Part shown: piece by piece, positions 63,690 to 64,000 of the stretch
How the letters are laid out: each line of letters opens with the position of its first letter
How positions within the stretch are numbered: position 1 is the stretch's first letter
Source: Bradyrhizobium sp. CB3481
GTDB lineage: Bacteria; Pseudomonadota; Alphaproteobacteria; Rhizobiales; Xanthobacteraceae
DNA length: 64,000 nucleotides
Assembly: GCF_029714305.1 (NCBI RefSeq)
Contig: NZ_CP121647.1
Span: 3,802,501-3,866,500, forward strand
Direction: 5' to 3'
Translations under genes and position numbers: made by a program
Notes under the pieces: model-generated
The model's database searches: none
What the model was told of the DNA's origin: nothing
The model's input: the letters and a program-made list of their open reading frames with translations, nothing else

Positions 63690-64000
63690 TCAGCTCGCCC
63701 GCTCGATATCGCCGCGGATCGACCGGGCGGCCCAGATGAAAAGCAGCGCGCCGACCGTGGAGGTGACCGCGGCGGAGAGCAGCGAATACCGCACGGCCTC
63801 GGCGCCAAAATCGTTCTTCATGATGTCGTTGAGCATGCCGACCGCGAGCGGGCCGATACCTTGGCCGAAGCCGGCGGCGGTGAGCAGCATGATGGCGGAG
63901 GCCAGCGCCCGCATGCTGGGTTTGGCGACGGTCTGCGCGATCGCGAAGATCGGGCCGAGCTGGAAGCCGACCAGGAACGAGGTCGCCGCCAGCGTCGCCA
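63690..64000 (-). CDS. MFS transporter, C-terminal part (runs off the window)
   Basis: The minus strand stays open from the window edge to a stop at 63690, about 103 codons. Visible helices are AATSFLVGFQLGPIFAIAQTV, MRALASAIMLLTAAGFGQGIG and LLSAAVTSTVGALLFIWAARS, with the loop QTVAKPSMRALASA typical of the eleventh-to-twelfth helix region of the major facilitator superfamily. The tail RSIRGDIERAS is short and cytoplasmic. An ATG at 63914 is internal. Substrate cannot be inferred. Confidence 0.75.
   Translation of the reverse strand, partial: ATLAATSFLVGFQLGPIFAIAQTVAKPSMRALASAIMLLTAAGFGQGIGPLAVGMLNDIMKNDFGAEAVRYSLLSAAVTSTVGALLFIWAARSIRGDIERAS

Overview
The window looks like a chromosomal segment of an alphaproteobacterium of the Bradyrhizobium/Nitrobacteraceae type. 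Reasons: high GC, a nadQ-nadA-nadB-nadC cluster, a glnB-glnA pair with a sigma-54-type promoter in front of glnB, the order tig-clpP-clpX-lon, and several families of long intergenic palindromes of the sort common in Bradyrhizobium genomes. The genus is an inference. I see no prophage, CRISPR array, rRNA operon or intact insertion sequence; the only transposon trace is a decayed IS5-type fragment near 27.2 kb.

Layout. 1-5.3 kb: an exopolysaccharide patch (glycosyltransferase fragment, Wzz/GNVR chain-length protein with a degenerate kinase-like tail, CelD/BcsL-type acyltransferase, NodB-fold protein lacking metal ligands). 5.3-7.7 kb: DUF2842 protein, heme A synthase, FTR1 iron permease. 7.8-12.2 kb: NAD de novo synthesis, nadQ-nadA-nadB-nadC, with two palindromic operators between the regulator and nadA. 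12.2-17.7 kb: housekeeping genes (O-acetylhomoserine sulfhydrylase, CoA-binding protein, enoyl-CoA hydratase, thioesterase, rplM-rpsI). 17.8-19.1 kb: membrane diguanylate cyclase. 19.1-26.8 kb: an IclR regulator divergent from a six-gene catabolic operon (DHDPS-like aldolase, FAD oxidase, DUF1537 kinase, PdxA2-like dehydrogenase, Fe-alcohol dehydrogenase, Bug-type binding protein), which I read as an acid-sugar pathway of unknown exact substrate.

26.8-34.5 kb is an accessory stretch: small proteins, the IS remnant, a C45 Ntn-hydrolase, a large exported protein with one heme-binding CxxCH motif, an ABM monooxygenase, an AI-2E family permease, a class I amidotransferase. 34.6-42 kb is signalling and potassium: a PAS hybrid kinase, then a KdpD-like kinase without the Kdp N-terminal region, a KdpE-like regulator, a small membrane protein and Kup, in one run of tightly spaced genes. 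42-47.6 kb: exported proteins, glnA, glnB and the bifunctional NAD(P)HX repair enzyme. 47.7-50.2 kb: an enolase-superfamily enzyme beside a multicopper-oxidase-fold protein that has lost most copper ligands.

50.3-57.4 kb is the proteostasis block: tRNA-Leu, trigger factor, ClpP, ClpX and Lon. 57.4-64 kb holds a GFA protein, tRNA-Val, small exported proteins (one a tandem eight-cysteine repeat), a methyltransferase, peptidase T, an HU protein, tRNA-Asp and the 3' part of an MFS transporter. Most interesting for follow-up: the acid-sugar operon, the KdpDE-like/Kup unit, the cluster of apparently non-catalytic enzymes in the polysaccharide patch, the copper-site-poor oxidase, and the twin NadQ-type operators touching the nadA start codon.
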